Shown here: piece after piece, positions 4,449 through 5,032 of the stretch
Position numbering within the stretch: the stretch's first letter is position 1
How the letters are laid out: every line of letters starts with the position of its first letter
Notes under the pieces: generated by a model
Databases searched by the model: none
Told to the model about the DNA's origin: nothing
Seen by the model: the letters and a program-made list of their open reading frames with translations, nothing else
Position numbers and translations under genes: made by a program
Assembly (NCBI GenBank): GCA_003556925.1
Contig: PWQC01000038.1
Coordinates: forward strand, 1 to 5,032
From: Candidatus Nealsoniibacteriota bacterium
GTDB taxonomy: Bacteria; Patescibacteriota; Minisyncoccia; Minisyncoccales; GWA2-38-27
Length of the DNA: 5,032 nucleotides
Direction: 5' to 3'

Positions 4449-5032
4449 ATTATTTCCCTTTAATAGCAGCCGTTTTATTAGGCATCCTTCCAACCATTAT
4501 CTGGCTTCTTTTTTTTCTTTCTAAAGACAAAAACCCGGAAAGCAAGAAAAAAATTATAGAGGTTTTTTTATACAGCATTCTCATTACCCTGATCGCTCTT
4601 TATTTCTTTAATTTTATAAATTATTATTTGCCCGCCTCTTTACTTTTTTATCTTTTTCTTAATGCTTTTTTAGAAGAAATCATTAAATTTTCAAGTTTCC
4701 GATTCTCTATTTTTAAACACCATGAACTTGATGAGCCAGTTGACTTTATGATTTATATGATTACCGCCGGTCTTGGTTTCGCCGCTATAGAAAATACTTT
4801 ATACTCCTTCTCTTTTTCTTTGGAATATTTCAACATAGCATCTTTATTCCAAATAAATGCAGTTCGCTTCTTGGGAGCTAATTTTTTACATGCTTTAGTT
4901 TCGGCCATCTTGGGTTATTACTTAGCTCTTGCTTACGCTTTTTTAAAAAAGAAAAAAAGATATATAATAACCGGCTTTTTCTGGGCCACTTTCTTGCATT
5001 TTTCAACTCGATCTTCCCAAATTTCAATATTC
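4442..5032 (+). CDS. PrsW-family intramembrane protease, 3' end beyond window
   Basis: The frame opens with ATG inside the last codons of valS (7-base overlap, ATGGTAA) and stays open for 197 codons to the window edge, so it is incomplete. The product is strongly hydrophobic, with helices at roughly 4-26, 38-60, 63-77, 102-122, 137-168 and 173-187, as expected for an integral membrane protein. Motifs of PrsW-type glutamic intramembrane peptidases are visible: FLEEIIKF with Glu78, Glu79 and Lys82, GFAAIENTLY with Glu117, RFLGANFLHALVSAILGYYL with His150, and FLH with His186. PrsW of Bacillus cleaves an anti-sigma factor; many bacteria carry homologues of unknown substrate, so only the protease family is called here. 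Co-translation with valS is suggested by the overlap. After His186 the residues (FSTRSSQIS) look unlike the usual hydrophobic end; see findings for a possible frameshift. Confidence 0.88.
   Translation, partial: MVNYFPLIAAVLLGILPTIIWLLFFLSKDKNPESKKKIIEVFLYSILITLIALYFFNFINYYLPASLLFYLFLNAFLEEIIKFSSFRFSIFKHHELDEPVDFMIYMITAGLGFAAIENTLYSFSFSLEYFNIASLFQINAVRFLGANFLHALVSAILGYYLALAYAFLKKKKRYIITGFFWATFLHFSTRSSQISIF

Overview
The window looks like a chromosomal segment of a small-genome, moderately AT-rich bacterium, most likely of the candidate phyla radiation (Patescibacteria, Parcubacteria-like). The main grounds are a TsaD with a lineage-type insert and a 'GPGLEPCLW' loop, a very short valyl-tRNA synthetase, and tightly overlapped genes with few Shine-Dalgarno sites. 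This placement is inference from motifs recalled from those families; no search was run.

The left part (about 50-1303) is read on the minus strand. In transcription order it holds a tRNA-Glu(UUC) gene with an encoded CCA end, a class I glutamine amidotransferase-like fragment that stops before the catalytic cysteine, and two tandem paralogous small lipoprotein genes. Each lipoprotein gene has its own sigma70-like promoter, a good Shine-Dalgarno site and a rho-independent terminator. The promoter of the first lipoprotein gene lies inside the last codons of the amidotransferase fragment. The terminator of that gene runs straight into the -35 box of the next. The two lipoprotein genes are richer in GC (46% and 49% in hand-counted 300-base samples) than tsaD (39% in a similar sample).

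The right part (1363-5032) is a plus-strand operon: tsaD (tRNA t6A synthesis), valS (valyl-tRNA synthetase) and a PrsW-family intramembrane protease that runs off the window. tsaD and valS overlap by 4 bases (ATGA); valS and the prsW-like gene overlap by 7 (ATGGTAA). Two of the three genes act on tRNA. The divergent tRNA-Glu and tsaD promoters share about 60 bases, with their -35 boxes nearly back to back, and tsaD may be transcribed as a leaderless mRNA.

The operon and tRNA are ordinary housekeeping content with lineage-specific trimming. The part least explained by known families is the pair of lipoprotein cassettes: an unrecognised, probably beta-rich domain followed by a strongly basic C-terminal tail ending in QLWxIxxFRRxR. 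I see no CRISPR array, insertion sequence, integrase, rRNA or riboswitch.
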